A stretch of 64,000 nucleotides of DNA from Roseobacter sinensis (GCF_025755255.1 NZ_JALIEB010000001.1:248001-312000); one strand, 5' to 3'. Numbered from the stretch's first letter, positions 1 through 8,684 are shown. The notes: generated by a model from the letters alone, not told the origin. Made by a program: numbers and translations.

Positions 1-404
1 GTATCGGGTTTTTCCATCCAGGCCGCCAGGGTCTCAAGTTCGGATTCGTAGGTTTCCGAGATGTTCTCGCCCACGAGTTTGCCAGCGTAGCCGACCCGTT
101 GCACCCGGTCGATCGGGGAGGAGCCATCGGAGCCGAAATGCCAGGGTCGGTTCTGAATCGACATGTCGCGGGCATGTGTCGCGGCGGCCGCGTTCAGCTT
201 CGGATCCAGCTCCAGCGGGGCTTGGCCGGAGGCACTGCGCAGTGCATTGACGGAATCAAGCATACGGAATTGTATCTTGCCGGTATCGCCACGGCTGATT
301 CGGTAGATCTGGCCCCCGCTTGATCCATCCGACGCCACCGGGCCCTGCCCACAGGCGGCGAGCGTCAGCCCAAGCGCCATGAAAATCGAAATCAGACGGA
401 TCAT
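1..404 (-). CDS. CAP-domain (SCP/YkwD-like) lipoprotein, 3' part beyond window
   Basis: The first 134 codons are in the window and the C-terminus runs off the left edge. The protein opens with a lipoprotein signal peptide ending in a lipobox, LAAC, with the lipidated cysteine at residue 18, so it should be anchored to a membrane facing the periplasm. The remainder matches the start of a CAP domain: the LDSVNALRSASG helix, the LELDPKLNAAAATHARDM stretch with the conserved His, then GENIS. Bacterial CAP proteins are secreted or envelope proteins of mostly unknown activity. The ATG is preceded by GGGAG six bases upstream, which fixes the start. It is divergent from the L,D-transpeptidase gene. 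Confidence 0.85.
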   Translation of the reverse strand, partial: MIRLISIFMALGLTLAACGQGPVASDGSSGGQIYRISRGDTGKIQFRMLDSVNALRSASGQAPLELDPKLNAAAATHARDMSIQNRPWHFGSDGSSPIDRVQRVGYAGKLVGENISETYESELETLAAWMEKPD

Positions 405-571
405 TTTGCACTCCCAGAACGTTAGGTTACCGCATACCCTGCGGCACGTTGCAATTCAAACGCACATCAAGCCAGGAAGTTCTGATGACAAGTGTTTGAT
501 TTGCGACTGCGGCTTTCGCGCAATAAAATGCGCAGGTCTGGACACGAGTCCGTGCATATTGGAGGCATTTG

Positions 572-1183
572 ATGTCTGTGAAAGGTTTTAAAGGTCCGAG
601 CCGCCGCGCGTTTCTGGCAGGCGGTGCGGCGATGCTGGCGACACCGGCGATTGCGCAGGACGCAACCGCGGTGAACTCTGCGGCAACGACGCAAGGCGAG
701 CGTGATCTCAGCGAGTCGGTCCGCCGCAACATATCGAGCTTCCGGACACTGGACTGGCGACCTTATTTCTCGAACCTGAGAAACGGTGCCGTCTTGGTCG
801 ATATCGACAGCCGAGCGCTGCATTATTGGTCGGAAGATGAAAGCTTCTACAAGCTGTATCCCTCGAGCGTGCCACTGACTGAGGAGCTGACGCGCCGCGG
901 CCGGACCAAGGTGGTGCGTAAGGTCGAAGGCCCCAGCTGGCGCCCGACCCCCTCGATGCTGAAGCGCAACCCGGAATGGCCCGAGTTTATTCCCCCGGGG
1001 CCAGATAACCCTATGGGAACACACGCACTTTATCTCAGCTGGACCTATTATCGTATTCACGGCACGCATGATACGCGGAAAATCGGGCGGCAATCGTCGA
1101 ACGGCTGTATCGGGCTTTACAACGAGCATATCGCGGAGCTTTACGCGCTTACGAAGGTCGGAACACAAGTGTTGCTTATTTGA
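572..1183 (+). CDS. Tat-exported L,D-transpeptidase (YkuD domain)
   Basis: A 203-residue protein that begins with a twin-arginine signal (SRRAFLAGGAAML, cleavage likely after AIA). Its C-terminal half is a YkuD/ErfK domain with the catalytic block IHGTHD followed by SSNGCIGLYNEH; the cysteine is the expected nucleophile. Family members form 3-3 cross-links in peptidoglycan or attach proteins to it, in the periplasm. The ATG at 572 is chosen over a TTG three bases earlier because GGAGG at 561-565 is better spaced for it. The gene stands alone, divergent from the CAP lipoprotein gene. The enzyme class is clear; the exact substrate is not. Confidence 0.9.
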   Translation: MSVKGFKGPSRRAFLAGGAAMLATPAIAQDATAVNSAATTQGERDLSESVRRNISSFRTLDWRPYFSNLRNGAVLVDIDSRALHYWSEDESFYKLYPSSVPLTEELTRRGRTKVVRKVEGPSWRPTPSMLKRNPEWPEFIPPGPDNPMGTHALYLSWTYYRIHGTHDTRKIGRQSSNGCIGLYNEHIAELYALTKVGTQVLLI

Positions 1184-1323
1184 CGACATTGGTCCCGATC
1201 TGCTGATCGATTCCAGAATCGAGTTTGCAAACATCACGTTATGATGCTTTACCGAAAATCACGAGGTAAGTCTTTGGTGCGTTCTATCGCTATGCGTGGT
1301 TCGCCGATTCTGGAGGTTATGAC

Positions 1324-1500
1324 ATGAAGAAACTCGTTCTCGCTGCTGCATTGACAGCTGCCGCATCGACAGCATACGCCGGTTCGCTGGCCGAGCCGGT
1401 CGTTGAAGCACCGGTGGTCGTCGAAGAAGCAGAAAGCTCGTCCACAGGCGTGCTGCTGCCGATCCTGCTGCTGATCATCGTCGCCGCAGCTGTCTCCTAA
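1324..1500 (+). CDS. Small exported single-span membrane protein, 58 aa
   Basis: A short gene with a strong ribosome site (GGAGG at 1312-1316) and an intrinsic terminator just after its stop, so it looks like a real monocistronic unit. The protein has a cleavable-looking signal peptide (MKKLVLAAALTAAASTAYA), an acidic Glu/Val-rich middle and a C-terminal hydrophobic segment (LLPILLLIIVAAAV) ending right at the membrane. I do not recognise a family. Its signal peptide, tiny size and C-terminal anchor suggest an inner-membrane protein with a short periplasmic domain. Confidence 0.75.
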   Translation: MKKLVLAAALTAAASTAYAGSLAEPVVEAPVVVEEAESSSTGVLLPILLLIIVAAAVS

Positions 1501-1521
1501 TCGGACGACAGTATCGCATAG

Positions 1522-1552
1522 AAAAGGCGGTGCGTTCTGCGCCGCCTTTTTT
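1522..1552 (+). terminator. Intrinsic terminator after the 58-aa gene
   Basis: AAAAGGCGG pairs with CCGCCTTTT around a short loop and is followed by further T residues. It lies 21 bases after the stop of the small exported protein and can also serve hemH, which converges from the other side. Confidence 0.85.
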
Positions 1553-1618
1553 CATGTCTGGCCGTTGGTGCCAGCCAAGCCTGATCCTGGCGTTGTCTGA
1601 GCCGTCTCGCTCGACAGC

Positions 1619-2689
1619 CTAGCGCAGCCATCCCTTCAGATTGTCGTCGATCACGTTCGACAGGGCCGTGATGTGCGCGTCATCATCGTTGAGGCAGGGG
1701 ATATAGGTGAAGGTCTCGCCGCCCGCCTCCTCGAAACTCTCCTTGATCTCTTCGTTGATCTCTTCAAGCGTCTCGATGCAGTCCGCCGAGAAGGCAGGCG
1801 CGCAAACGGCGATGTTCTTCTTTCCGGCCTCGGCCAGCCGCGCGACTTCCTCGACCGTATAGGGTTGCAGCCACTCTTCGGGGCCGAACTTCGACTGGAA
1901 AGTGGTGGTGATCTCGGTGTCCGACCAGCCCAGACGTTCCTTCAGCAGCCGCGTCGTCTTCTGGCACTGGCAATGGTAGGGGTCGCCCTCCATCAGGTAT
2001 CGGATCGGGACGCCATGATAGGAGCAGACGAGGATGTCGGGCTTCGTCTCCATCGTCGCATAGCTGCGTTCGATCGACTGGGCCAGGGCCTCGATATAGT
2101 CGGTCCGGTCGTAGTACGGCTCGACCGTGCGGGTCACAGGCTGCCATTTCTCATAGGTCAGCGCCCGGAAGAACTGATCGTTCGCAGTGGCCGAGGTCGC
2201 ACCGGCATAATGCGGATAAAGCGGGAAGAAGAGAATCTTCCGGCAGCCCGCAGCCGTCATTTCGGCCACTTTTGAACGTGTCGACGGGTTGCCGTAGCGC
2301 ATGCAGAAATCAACCATGACCTCGCTGCCGTGTCGTTTGAGCATCTCGGTCTTGATCTTCTCTGTTTGCGCCTTGGTGATGGTCATGAGAGGGCTCTCGC
2401 CTGCCTCTTCGTTCCAGATGGACTTATAGGCCGCCCCGCTGGAAAACGGACGCTTCGAGAGGATGATCAACTGCAGAAGCGGTTGCCAGATCCACGGGCT
2501 GTAGTCGATGACGCGGCGGTCGGAGAGAAACTCGTTGAGATAGCGGCGCATCGACCAGTAGTCGTAGTTGTCCGGCGTGCCCAGGTTCGCCAGCAGCACA
2601 CCGATCTTGGGCAGCGCGATCTCGGGGTGATCGTCCTTGGCATGTGTCGGGCGAACTTTCACGGGCGTCGAGGCGCTGCTGTCCAGCAT
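1619..2689 (-). CDS. hemH: Ferrochelatase
   Basis: Inserts ferrous iron into protoporphyrin IX, the last step of protoheme synthesis; a cytosolic or peripheral membrane enzyme. The 356-residue product has the family marks in order: LLANLGTPD near the N-terminus, FFPLYPHYAGATSA, SYHGVPIRYL with the catalytic His, the CQCQKTT stretch, FQSKFGPEEWLQPYT, and CAPAFSADCIETLEEI with the catalytic Glu. I start at ATG 2689 because AAGGA lies about eight bases upstream; a TTG 18 bases earlier lacks a ribosome site. Transcribed alone, convergent with the small exported protein gene. Confidence 0.95.
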   Translation of the reverse strand: MLDSSASTPVKVRPTHAKDDHPEIALPKIGVLLANLGTPDNYDYWSMRRYLNEFLSDRRVIDYSPWIWQPLLQLIILSKRPFSSGAAYKSIWNEEAGESPLMTITKAQTEKIKTEMLKRHGSEVMVDFCMRYGNPSTRSKVAEMTAAGCRKILFFPLYPHYAGATSATANDQFFRALTYEKWQPVTRTVEPYYDRTDYIEALAQSIERSYATMETKPDILVCSYHGVPIRYLMEGDPYHCQCQKTTRLLKERLGWSDTEITTTFQSKFGPEEWLQPYTVEEVARLAEAGKKNIAVCAPAFSADCIETLEEINEEIKESFEEAGGETFTYIPCLNDDDAHITALSNVIDDNLKGWLR

Positions 2690-2744
2690 CGGGGAGTCCT
2701 TGTGCAACGAATATGATCCTCAGATAGACGGTTTTACACGAGCG

Positions 2745-3557
2745 TCAATCGGGCAGGGGTGTTTCCGGAACCGACAGGGCGTCAGCGAGGCGCTGCTTCG
2801 CCGAGCCCGGTCTGAGCGGTTTTTGCTGGCTTTCGTCCGGTGCCCAGCCGGTCAGGAAGACTATCTCGAAGGTGGCGGGCAAGCGGCCGGATCCGGTCGC
2901 GAAATGCTCGATATAGAGCCTTGAGGTCTCATCGAAAAGCTGCCGGTTGGAGATCGTTCGCGAGCGCGCCACCAGCGCGTTGCCCTCGCCCATCGCGCGC
3001 AGGTCGTGCATCAGGTGCACGGTGTCGCGATACTCGACCGTGAGGGTGAGACTATCTGCCACGGGCAACGCAAGCCCGGCGCGCTGCAACAGCGCACCCA
3101 GATCGCGGATTTCGCCCATGGGCGCGATGCGCGGCGACAGCCCACCGCACAGCGCGATCTCGGCCTGCGCAAGGCAGCTGCGCAGTTCCTGAAGCGTCTG
3201 CCCGCCCAGCGTGGCGGCCAGCAGCATGCCGTCGGGCTTGAGCGCGCGACGGCACTGGATCAGCTGGCCCACCGGATCGTTGGCCCAATGCAGCCCCATC
3301 GCATGCACGACGAGATCATGCGCGCCCGTCTCCAGTGCCAAGTGATCCGCCTCAGGGCAGATCACCGCCTGCGGCAAATACATCTCCCAGACTGTGCGAA
3401 AAGGCGTGACCACGGCGGGCGATGTAAACGACCTGTTAACCATGGAGAGGCGATCTTGGATTTCGTCCGCCGCCATCTCTTGCAGGAACAGAGCCGTGGC
3501 ACGGTCACGATGCTGCTGCAACGCGGTGACATCGGTCAGGGGTTTCGGGTCTTCCAT
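2745..3557 (-). CDS. SAM-dependent methyltransferase (BioC/NDUFAF5-like)
   Basis: A 270-residue class I methyltransferase. The central region (LVVHAMGLHWANDPVGQLIQ, then a KPDGMLLAATLGG strand-turn) resembles BioC and the mitochondrial NDUFAF5 family, which act on biotin precursors or as a complex I assembly hydroxylase. Nothing nearby points to biotin, so the NDUFAF5-like role is as likely. The start MEDPKPLTD is only 18 bases from the GTG start of comF on the other strand, so the two share a very small divergent promoter region. The ribosome site is weak. Confidence 0.75.
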   Translation of the reverse strand: MEDPKPLTDVTALQQHRDRATALFLQEMAADEIQDRLSMVNRSFTSPAVVTPFRTVWEMYLPQAVICPEADHLALETGAHDLVVHAMGLHWANDPVGQLIQCRRALKPDGMLLAATLGGQTLQELRSCLAQAEIALCGGLSPRIAPMGEIRDLGALLQRAGLALPVADSLTLTVEYRDTVHLMHDLRAMGEGNALVARSRTISNRQLFDETSRLYIEHFATGSGRLPATFEIVFLTGWAPDESQQKPLRPGSAKQRLADALSVPETPLPD

Positions 3558-3575
3558 GAAGGGGAAAATAGGCTG

Positions 3576-4304
3576 GTGGCGTTTAGTTTTCAAACGGCGG
3601 TTTCGACGATCTACCCACCCCGCTGCCTGGGGTGCGGCGACAAGGTCATGAGTGATTTTGGCCTCTGTGGCGCCTGCTGGCGCGACACCCTGTTCATTGG
3701 CGGGTCGATCTGCGATGCCTGCGGGCTGCCTCTGCCGGGCGAGGATCGGTCCGAGACGCTGACATGCGACGATTGCATGCGCAGCCCGCGCCCCTGGACC
3801 CGCGGCCGCTCGGCGCTGATTTACAAGGACAACGGTCGCCGGCTGGTGCTGGCACTGAAACACGGTGACCGGCAGGAGATCGCAAAGCCCGCCGCGCAAT
3901 GGATGGCGCAGGCGATGGCGGATATCCCCAAGGACAACATGATCATCGCGCCCGTGCCGCTGCATTGGACGCGCATGGTCAAACGGCGCTACAATCAGGC
4001 CGCCCTTCTGGCACAGGCCCTTGCACGACACACTGGGCTGCCCGTCTGCCCGGACCTTTTGCAACGGCCCCGGCGGACGCCGCCGATGGAAGGCATGACG
4101 CGCGAGGTGCGGTTTTCCTCGGTCAAGGGGGCCATCGCGGTGCATCCGCGTCGGCGGCACCGTCTGGTCGCGCGGCCCGTCCTGATCGTCGACGATGTTT
4201 TGACCTCGGGGGCGACGCTGGCCGTTGCGGCTGATGCCTGTATTGCAGCGGGATCAGGACCGGTATACGTGGTGACACTGGCACGTACGGTGAAGGATGC
4301 CTAA
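3576..4304 (+). CDS. comF: ComF family phosphoribosyltransferase-like protein
   Basis: A 242-residue protein with the ComF architecture: an N-terminal zinc-ribbon-like region with four CxxC pairs (CLGCG, CGACW, CDACG, CDDCM), then a PRTase-type domain ending in VLIVDDVLTSGATL, the PRPP-binding loop. ComF proteins are linked to natural transformation and single-strand DNA processing. No ATG lies upstream of the first Cys pair, so I use GTG 3576, preceded by AAGGGGA. An ATG near 3649 would delete the first CxxC. It leads the comF-grxC-nitrilase-marR run. Confidence 0.8.
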   Translation: MAFSFQTAVSTIYPPRCLGCGDKVMSDFGLCGACWRDTLFIGGSICDACGLPLPGEDRSETLTCDDCMRSPRPWTRGRSALIYKDNGRRLVLALKHGDRQEIAKPAAQWMAQAMADIPKDNMIIAPVPLHWTRMVKRRYNQAALLAQALARHTGLPVCPDLLQRPRRTPPMEGMTREVRFSSVKGAIAVHPRRRHRLVARPVLIVDDVLTSGATLAVAADACIAAGSGPVYVVTLARTVKDA

Positions 4305-4340
4305 ATTCCTCACAAACGCGTCGTGCCATGAGGACCACCA

Positions 4341-4598
4341 ATGAAGCCCGTCGAAATCTACACCTCGCCGCTCTGCGGCTTTTGCCATGCAGCCAAGCGC
4401 TTGCTGACCCAGAAGGGCGTGACCTTCTCCGAGGTTGATGTACTGGCCAACCCGAGCCGCAAGCCGGAGATGATCCAGCGCGCCAATGGTGGGCGCACCG
4501 TGCCGCAGATCTTTGTCGGCGATATCCACGTCGGCGGATGTGACGACCTCTACGCGCTGGAACGGGCCGGAAAACTCGACGCGCTTCTGGCGGCCTGA
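4341..4598 (+). CDS. grxC: Glutaredoxin 3-type
   Basis: An 85-residue glutaredoxin that reduces disulfides with glutathione in the cytosol. The active site reads CGFC at residues 12-15 (in SPLCGFCHAAK) instead of the classical CPYC, and the glutathione-binding TVPQIFVGDIHVGGCDDL segment is intact. The stop codon overlaps the ATG of the next gene (TGATG), so the two are translationally coupled. A Gly-Phe pair in place of Pro-Tyr is unusual and could shift the redox potential. Confidence 0.92.
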   Translation: MKPVEIYTSPLCGFCHAAKRLLTQKGVTFSEVDVLANPSRKPEMIQRANGGRTVPQIFVGDIHVGGCDDLYALERAGKLDALLAA

Positions 4599-5428
4599 TG
4601 AAGACCGCACTCCTGCAGTTGAACGTCTCGGACGATCCCGCCGCCAATCTGGAGATGACGCGTGCGCTGGTTCGACAGGCAGCGGCCGAGGGCGCCCGGT
4701 TCGTTCTGACCCCTGAAGTCACCAATTGCATCTCGACGAGCCGGTCGCACCAGAACGCTATTCTCCAGTTCGAAGAGGAGGACATCACGCTGGCGGCCCT
4801 GCGCGCCGAGGCCAAGGCGCATGGCATCTGGCTGCTGATCGGCTCGCTGGCGCTGAAGACGGGCGACGCCGACGGGCGGTTTGCCAACCGGTCCTTCATG
4901 ATCGATCCGCAGGGCGACGTGGTTGCGCGCTACGACAAGATCCACATGTTCGATGTGGATGTGACACCGGAAGAGACCTGGCGCGAATCCGAAGGCTATC
5001 GTCCGGGCGGGCAGGCGGTTCTCGCGCAGACGGACTTCGCGACCATCGGCCTGACGATCTGCTATGACCTGCGGTTTCCCAAGCTGCATGCCGCGCTTGC
5101 GAATGCAGGGGCGCAGATCCTGACGGTCCCGGCGGCCTTCTCGCCGGTGACTGGTGCCGCACATTGGCACGCGCTGCTGCGCGCCCGCGCCATCGAGACC
5201 GGGTGTTTTGTCCTGGCTCCTGCGCAAACCGGTGAACACGCGAGCCAAAGCCACAAGACCCGCAAGACCTATGGGCATTCGCTTGTCGTCGCCCCTTGGG
5301 GCGAGATCCAAATGGACGCAGGCGCTGACCCGGGCGTTTACATGACAGACCTCGATATGGGAGAAGTGGCCAAGGCACGGGGCCGTGTGCCCAGCCTTGC
5401 GAATGCACGATCCTTCGACGGACCCTGA
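4598..5428 (+). CDS. Nitrilase-superfamily amidohydrolase (Nit1/Nit2-like)
   Basis: A 276-residue carbon-nitrogen hydrolase. The catalytic Glu-Lys-Cys triad is visible: Glu in LTPEVTN, Lys in YDKIHMFDVD, Cys in LTICYDLRFP. The KIHMFDVD and CYDLRFPKL signatures fit the Nit1/Nit2 branch, whose known activities are deaminated-glutathione amidase and omega-amidase. Coupling to grxC by a one-base stop/start overlap supports a glutathione-repair role, but this is inference. Its own stop overlaps the start of the MarR gene. Confidence 0.88.
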   Translation: MKTALLQLNVSDDPAANLEMTRALVRQAAAEGARFVLTPEVTNCISTSRSHQNAILQFEEEDITLAALRAEAKAHGIWLLIGSLALKTGDADGRFANRSFMIDPQGDVVARYDKIHMFDVDVTPEETWRESEGYRPGGQAVLAQTDFATIGLTICYDLRFPKLHAALANAGAQILTVPAAFSPVTGAAHWHALLRARAIETGCFVLAPAQTGEHASQSHKTRKTYGHSLVVAPWGEIQMDAGADPGVYMTDLDMGEVAKARGRVPSLANARSFDGP

Positions 5429-5871
5429 TGAACGAAGACCGAAATGCCTTGGCCATCGCGCTTTTCAGCGAAGTGCTGGCGGCGGACCAGATGGTCCGCG
5501 CGCGGCTGAGCAAGGTATTGCCCAAGGGTATGGAAATCTCGCATTTTTCGGTGCTGAACCATCTTGCGCACACGATGGATGAGCGCACACCGGCACAATT
5601 GGCAGAGACGTTTCATGTGACCCGCGGCGCCATGACCAACACGCTCAGCAAGCTGGAGTGGGCAGGTTATGTGCACATCCGTCCCGACTGGGACGATGCG
5701 CGGCGCAAGATGGTGGCGATCAGCCCGGCGGGACGGCAGGCGCGGGATCATGCCGTGGGCTCGATCACCCCGCTGATCAACCAGGTGGTCGAAAAACTGG
5801 GCGACTCACAGGTGCGAGAAGCGCTGCCCATTTTGCGCGAAATGCGCCGTCAGCTGGGTGAGGAGGCCTAA
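5428..5871 (+). CDS. MarR family transcriptional regulator
   Basis: A 147-residue winged-helix protein. The helix-turn-helix and wing run from SHFSVLNHLAHTMDE through TFHVTRGAMTNTLSKLEW to RPDWDDARRKMVAISPAG, the classic MarR pattern. MarR proteins bind palindromic operators as dimers and respond to small phenolics or oxidants. The start overlaps the nitrilase stop, so it is the last gene of the comF-grxC-nitrilase run. It converges on ubiG with a GC-rich hairpin between. Confidence 0.88.
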   Translation: MNEDRNALAIALFSEVLAADQMVRARLSKVLPKGMEISHFSVLNHLAHTMDERTPAQLAETFHVTRGAMTNTLSKLEWAGYVHIRPDWDDARRKMVAISPAGRQARDHAVGSITPLINQVVEKLGDSQVREALPILREMRRQLGEEA

Positions 5872-5917
5872 CCTCCGTCTGTCGTTGTGTTCAGATGTTC
5901 GGCCCGGCGGCGGGGAA

Positions 5918-5968
5918 GCGCCCTTCCCCCCATCGAAGGGGGGCGGGCGCTGGCCAGCGATGCTGGCT
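5918..5968. repeat. Two adjacent GC-rich inverted repeats between marR and ubiG
   Basis: GCGCCCTTCCCCCC, a short ATCGAA loop, then GGGGGGCGGGCGC forms one strong hairpin (5918-5950). CCAGC-GAT-GCTGG follows directly (within 5952-5968). They lie in the 140-base gap between two converging genes, so a transcription-end role is likely, although there is no T-run. Confidence 0.5.
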
Positions 5969-6012
5969 GGGCGCGCCGGATCAGAGGTTTGGTGCTTGCA
6001 ATTGCCGGTGGA

Positions 6013-6759
6013 TCAGGCGGGCTTCACACTGGCGGTCACGTAGTTCACGCTCAGGTCTCGATCCGACAGCCGCCATGACCACGAGAGCGGATTGAAGACG
6101 AACCCCTTGCGGTCCACCGGGTCGAGCCCCGCTTTGCCGAGCAGTCCATAGAGCTCATCCGGCGTGATGAACTTCGACCACTCATGCGTTCCCTTGGGCA
6201 GCCAGCGCATCACATGCTCGGCCCCGATGATCGCCATCACATAGGACTTCGGGTTGCGGTTCAGCGTCGAGCAGATGTGGAGACCGCCGGGCTTCAGAAG
6301 CTTCTGGCAGGCGGTCAGATAGTCGATGGGCGAGGCCACATGCTCGACCACCTCCATGTTGAGCGCCACGTCGAACTGCTCGCCCGCCTCGGCCAGGTCT
6401 TCGGCGGTGGTGTGACGATAGTCGATGGCCAACCCCGACTGCTCCGCATGGATCTGGGCCACGGGGATGTTCCGCGCGGCGGCATCGGCGCCAACAACAT
6501 CCGCGCCAAGACGCGCCATCGGCTCGGCCAGCAGCCCGCCGCCGCAGCCGATGTCGAGGATGCGCAGCCCCTTGAATGGCGCATCGGATTTCAGATCGCG
6601 GTCGAATTCGGCCGCGATCTGCGACGTGATATAGTCCAGCCGGCAGGGGTTCAGCATGTGCAGCGGTTTGAACTTCCCGTTCTCATCCCACCACTCCGCC
6701 GCCATCGCCTCGAATTTTGCGATCTCGGAGGGGTCAACAGTGGTCTGTGGCGCTTGCAT
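6013..6759 (-). CDS. ubiG: Ubiquinone biosynthesis O-methyltransferase
   Basis: A 248-residue class I methyltransferase that carries out both O-methylations of the ubiquinone ring. The UbiG signatures are clear: [19 protein letters not shown] at the N-terminus, PCRLDYI, the SAM loop [20 protein letters not shown], and the membrane-interaction stretch [19 protein letters not shown] choose the ATG at 6759 (MQAPQTT) because GGAG lies six bases ahead of it; an in-frame ATG four codons upstream lacks a ribosome site. Divergent from the iminopeptidase gene. Confidence 0.95.
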   Translation of the reverse strand: MQAPQTTVDPSEIAKFEAMAAEWWDENGKFKPLHMLNPCRLDYITSQIAAEFDRDLKSDAPFKGLRILDIGCGGGLLAEPMARLGADVVGADAAARNIPVAQIHAEQSGLAIDYRHTTAEDLAEAGEQFDVALNMEVVEHVASPIDYLTACQKLLKPGGLHICSTLNRNPKSYVMAIIGAEHVMRWLPKGTHEWSKFITPDELYGLLGKAGLDPVDRKGFVFNPLSWSWRLSDRDLSVNYVTASVKPA

Positions 6760-6807
6760 TCTGATCTCCATGTGCTCAAGTGCATTTTCGTATTATATAG
6801 GCCCGTA

Positions 6808-7779
6808 ATGGACAAATTCTCGGACCAAAAGCGCGCAGTCCAATACCTCTACCCGCCGATCGACCCCTTCGATCAGCGGATGATCGACGTTGGCCAGGGC
6901 CACAAGGTCTATCTGGAGCAATGCGGCAACCCCCAGGGTATTCCCGTGATCGTCCTGCATGGCGGCCCGGGCGGTGGGTGCAGCCCGGCGATGCGGCGTT
7001 ACTTCGATCCCGAGGTGTACCGTGTGATCCTGTTTGATCAGCGTGGCTGTGGCCGGTCGCGACCTCATGCGAGCGTCACGCACAACACCACCTGGCATCT
7101 GGTCGATGATATCGAGCTGATCCGGCGCGAGTTGGAGATCGAGCATTGGATCGTCTTCGGTGGCAGCTGGGGGGCGACGCTCGCGTTGATCTATGCCCAG
7201 GCGCATCCCGATCATGTGCGGCACATCGTGCTGCGCGGTGTCTTCCTGATGACCCGCGCCGAGCTCGACTGGTTCTATGGCGGTGGCGCGGGCAAGTTCT
7301 GGCCAGAGGTCTGGGCGCGCTTCACTGCGCTGATCCCCGAAGACGAGCAGGGCGATCTGATCGAAGCCTACCACCGGCGGCTCTTCTCGGGCGATATCAG
7401 CCTCGAGACACGGTACGCCAAGGCCTGGTCATCCTGGGAGAATGCGCTTGCCTCGATCCATTCGTCGGGCTCGACCGGTGAAAGCCCCGGCGACTATGCC
7501 CGCGCCTTCGCGCGGCTGGAGAATCACTACTTCTCGAACGGCGGATTTCTGGAGTTTGATGGACAGATCCTCGCTCATATGGGGCGGATTGCGCATATCC
7601 CCGGCGTGATCGTACAGGGACGCTACGACATGATCTGCCCGCCCAACAGCGCCTATGAGCTGGCGCAACGCTGGGAGAATGCGGATCTGAAGATGGTCCG
7701 AAACGCCGGGCACGCCCTCTCCGAGCCGGGAATCAGCGCCGAGCTGGTGCGCACCATGGACGGGATTGCAGGCAAGTGA
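6808..7779 (+). CDS. pip: Prolyl iminopeptidase (S33 family)
   Basis: Releases N-terminal proline from peptides. The 323-residue alpha/beta hydrolase has the oxyanion loop VLHGGPGGGCSP, the DQRGCGRSRPHA block typical of Pip, the nucleophile elbow GGSWGATLAL, and the acid and His in GRYDMICPP and NAGHALSEP. The ATG lies only 12 bases after a TATTAT box (6791-6796) with no evident ribosome site, so the mRNA may be leaderless or nearly so. Its stop overlaps the next gene's GTG by four bases. Confidence 0.92.
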   Translation: MDKFSDQKRAVQYLYPPIDPFDQRMIDVGQGHKVYLEQCGNPQGIPVIVLHGGPGGGCSPAMRRYFDPEVYRVILFDQRGCGRSRPHASVTHNTTWHLVDDIELIRRELEIEHWIVFGGSWGATLALIYAQAHPDHVRHIVLRGVFLMTRAELDWFYGGGAGKFWPEVWARFTALIPEDEQGDLIEAYHRRLFSGDISLETRYAKAWSSWENALASIHSSGSTGESPGDYARAFARLENHYFSNGGFLEFDGQILAHMGRIAHIPGVIVQGRYDMICPPNSAYELAQRWENADLKMVRNAGHALSEPGISAELVRTMDGIAGK

Positions 7780-8672
7780 AGCGGGTGACGCGGCATATCG
7801 ACCGTCGGGCGCTCTTTGCCTCGGGTGCGGCGGCCGCCCTGCTGGCGGCGACCGGCGTCTCCGCAGGCCCGCAGCCCCGGCGCGGCGGGCGGTTGCGTCT
7901 GGCGCTTTCGGGTGCCACGCGCAGCGATGGGTTCGACGCGCGCCTGCGCCAGGGGCTCTTCATGCAGGTTGCGATGCCCGGCATGGTCTTCGACACGCTC
8001 ACGCAGATTGGCGCGGACGGCACCCTGCGGGGTGAGCTTGCGACCGGGTGGCGGGGCACTGCGGATGCCCGCATCTGGGAGCTGGACCTGCGCCCGGATG
8101 TGCTCTTTCACAACGGTGCGGCATTCACCGCCGGGGATGTTGTTGCCTCGCTCGCGTTGCATCGCAATACGAGTCTGGCGGCTATCGAAAGAATCGAAGC
8201 CATTGATCCGGTGCGCGTGCGGATTGCGCTGGCAGCACCGGACGCGGATTTTCCCTATCGCCTCTCTGCCCCGCAGCTGGTGATCTACCCGGCGGACAGT
8301 ATGCCGCAAGCCATGGCCGAAGGGATCGGCACCGGGCTTTACCGCCTGCACCGCTTTCTGCCCGGCCGGCAAGTCATCGGTGAGCGGGTCGAGACGCATT
8401 ACAAGGACGGCGAGGCCGGTTGGTTCGACAGTGTCGAACTGGTTTCGATCCCGGCGGACGAGGTCCGCGCCGAGGCCCTGCGCGAGGGCTTTGTGGATGC
8501 CGCCGATCTTTCCGCAGGGCATGGTCTGGACGGGATGGCGCGCATCGCCCTGCTGCCCGATGCGCGGAACCTCACGGCCGCGGTGCATACAGACGTCCAG
8601 ATGCCCAGCACGGTGGGCATGCATGCACCGCTCGACAATCTGCGGGCGGCCGAGCGGTGGTGGATGGGCTGA
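7776..8672 (+). CDS. Short family-5 solute-binding protein, exported
   Basis: A 298-residue relative of oligopeptide/nickel-type solute-binding proteins. It has a Tat-like signal (DRRALFASGAAAALLAATG), then family features: LATGWRGTADARIWELDLRP, VLFHNGAAFTAGDVVASL, and the central GTGLYRLHRFLPGRQVI. Family members are usually near 500 residues; here the C-terminal half is missing although the frame ends cleanly, so it is a reduced version, not an obvious frameshift. GTG start overlaps the pip stop (GTGA). No transporter permease is adjacent. It may bind peptides or proline-containing ligands related to Pip, which is inference. Confidence 0.75.
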   Translation: MKRVTRHIDRRALFASGAAAALLAATGVSAGPQPRRGGRLRLALSGATRSDGFDARLRQGLFMQVAMPGMVFDTLTQIGADGTLRGELATGWRGTADARIWELDLRPDVLFHNGAAFTAGDVVASLALHRNTSLAAIERIEAIDPVRVRIALAAPDADFPYRLSAPQLVIYPADSMPQAMAEGIGTGLYRLHRFLPGRQVIGERVETHYKDGEAGWFDSVELVSIPADEVRAEALREGFVDAADLSAGHGLDGMARIALLPDARNLTAAVHTDVQMPSTVGMHAPLDNLRAAERWWMG

Positions 8673-8684
8673 CGCGATCAGGGG

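Noticed and set aside
2745-4160. Longer start for the BioC-like methyltransferase, reaching into comF
   Set aside because: The added 200 residues are antisense to comF and unlike any methyltransferase N-terminus; the start at 3557 fits.
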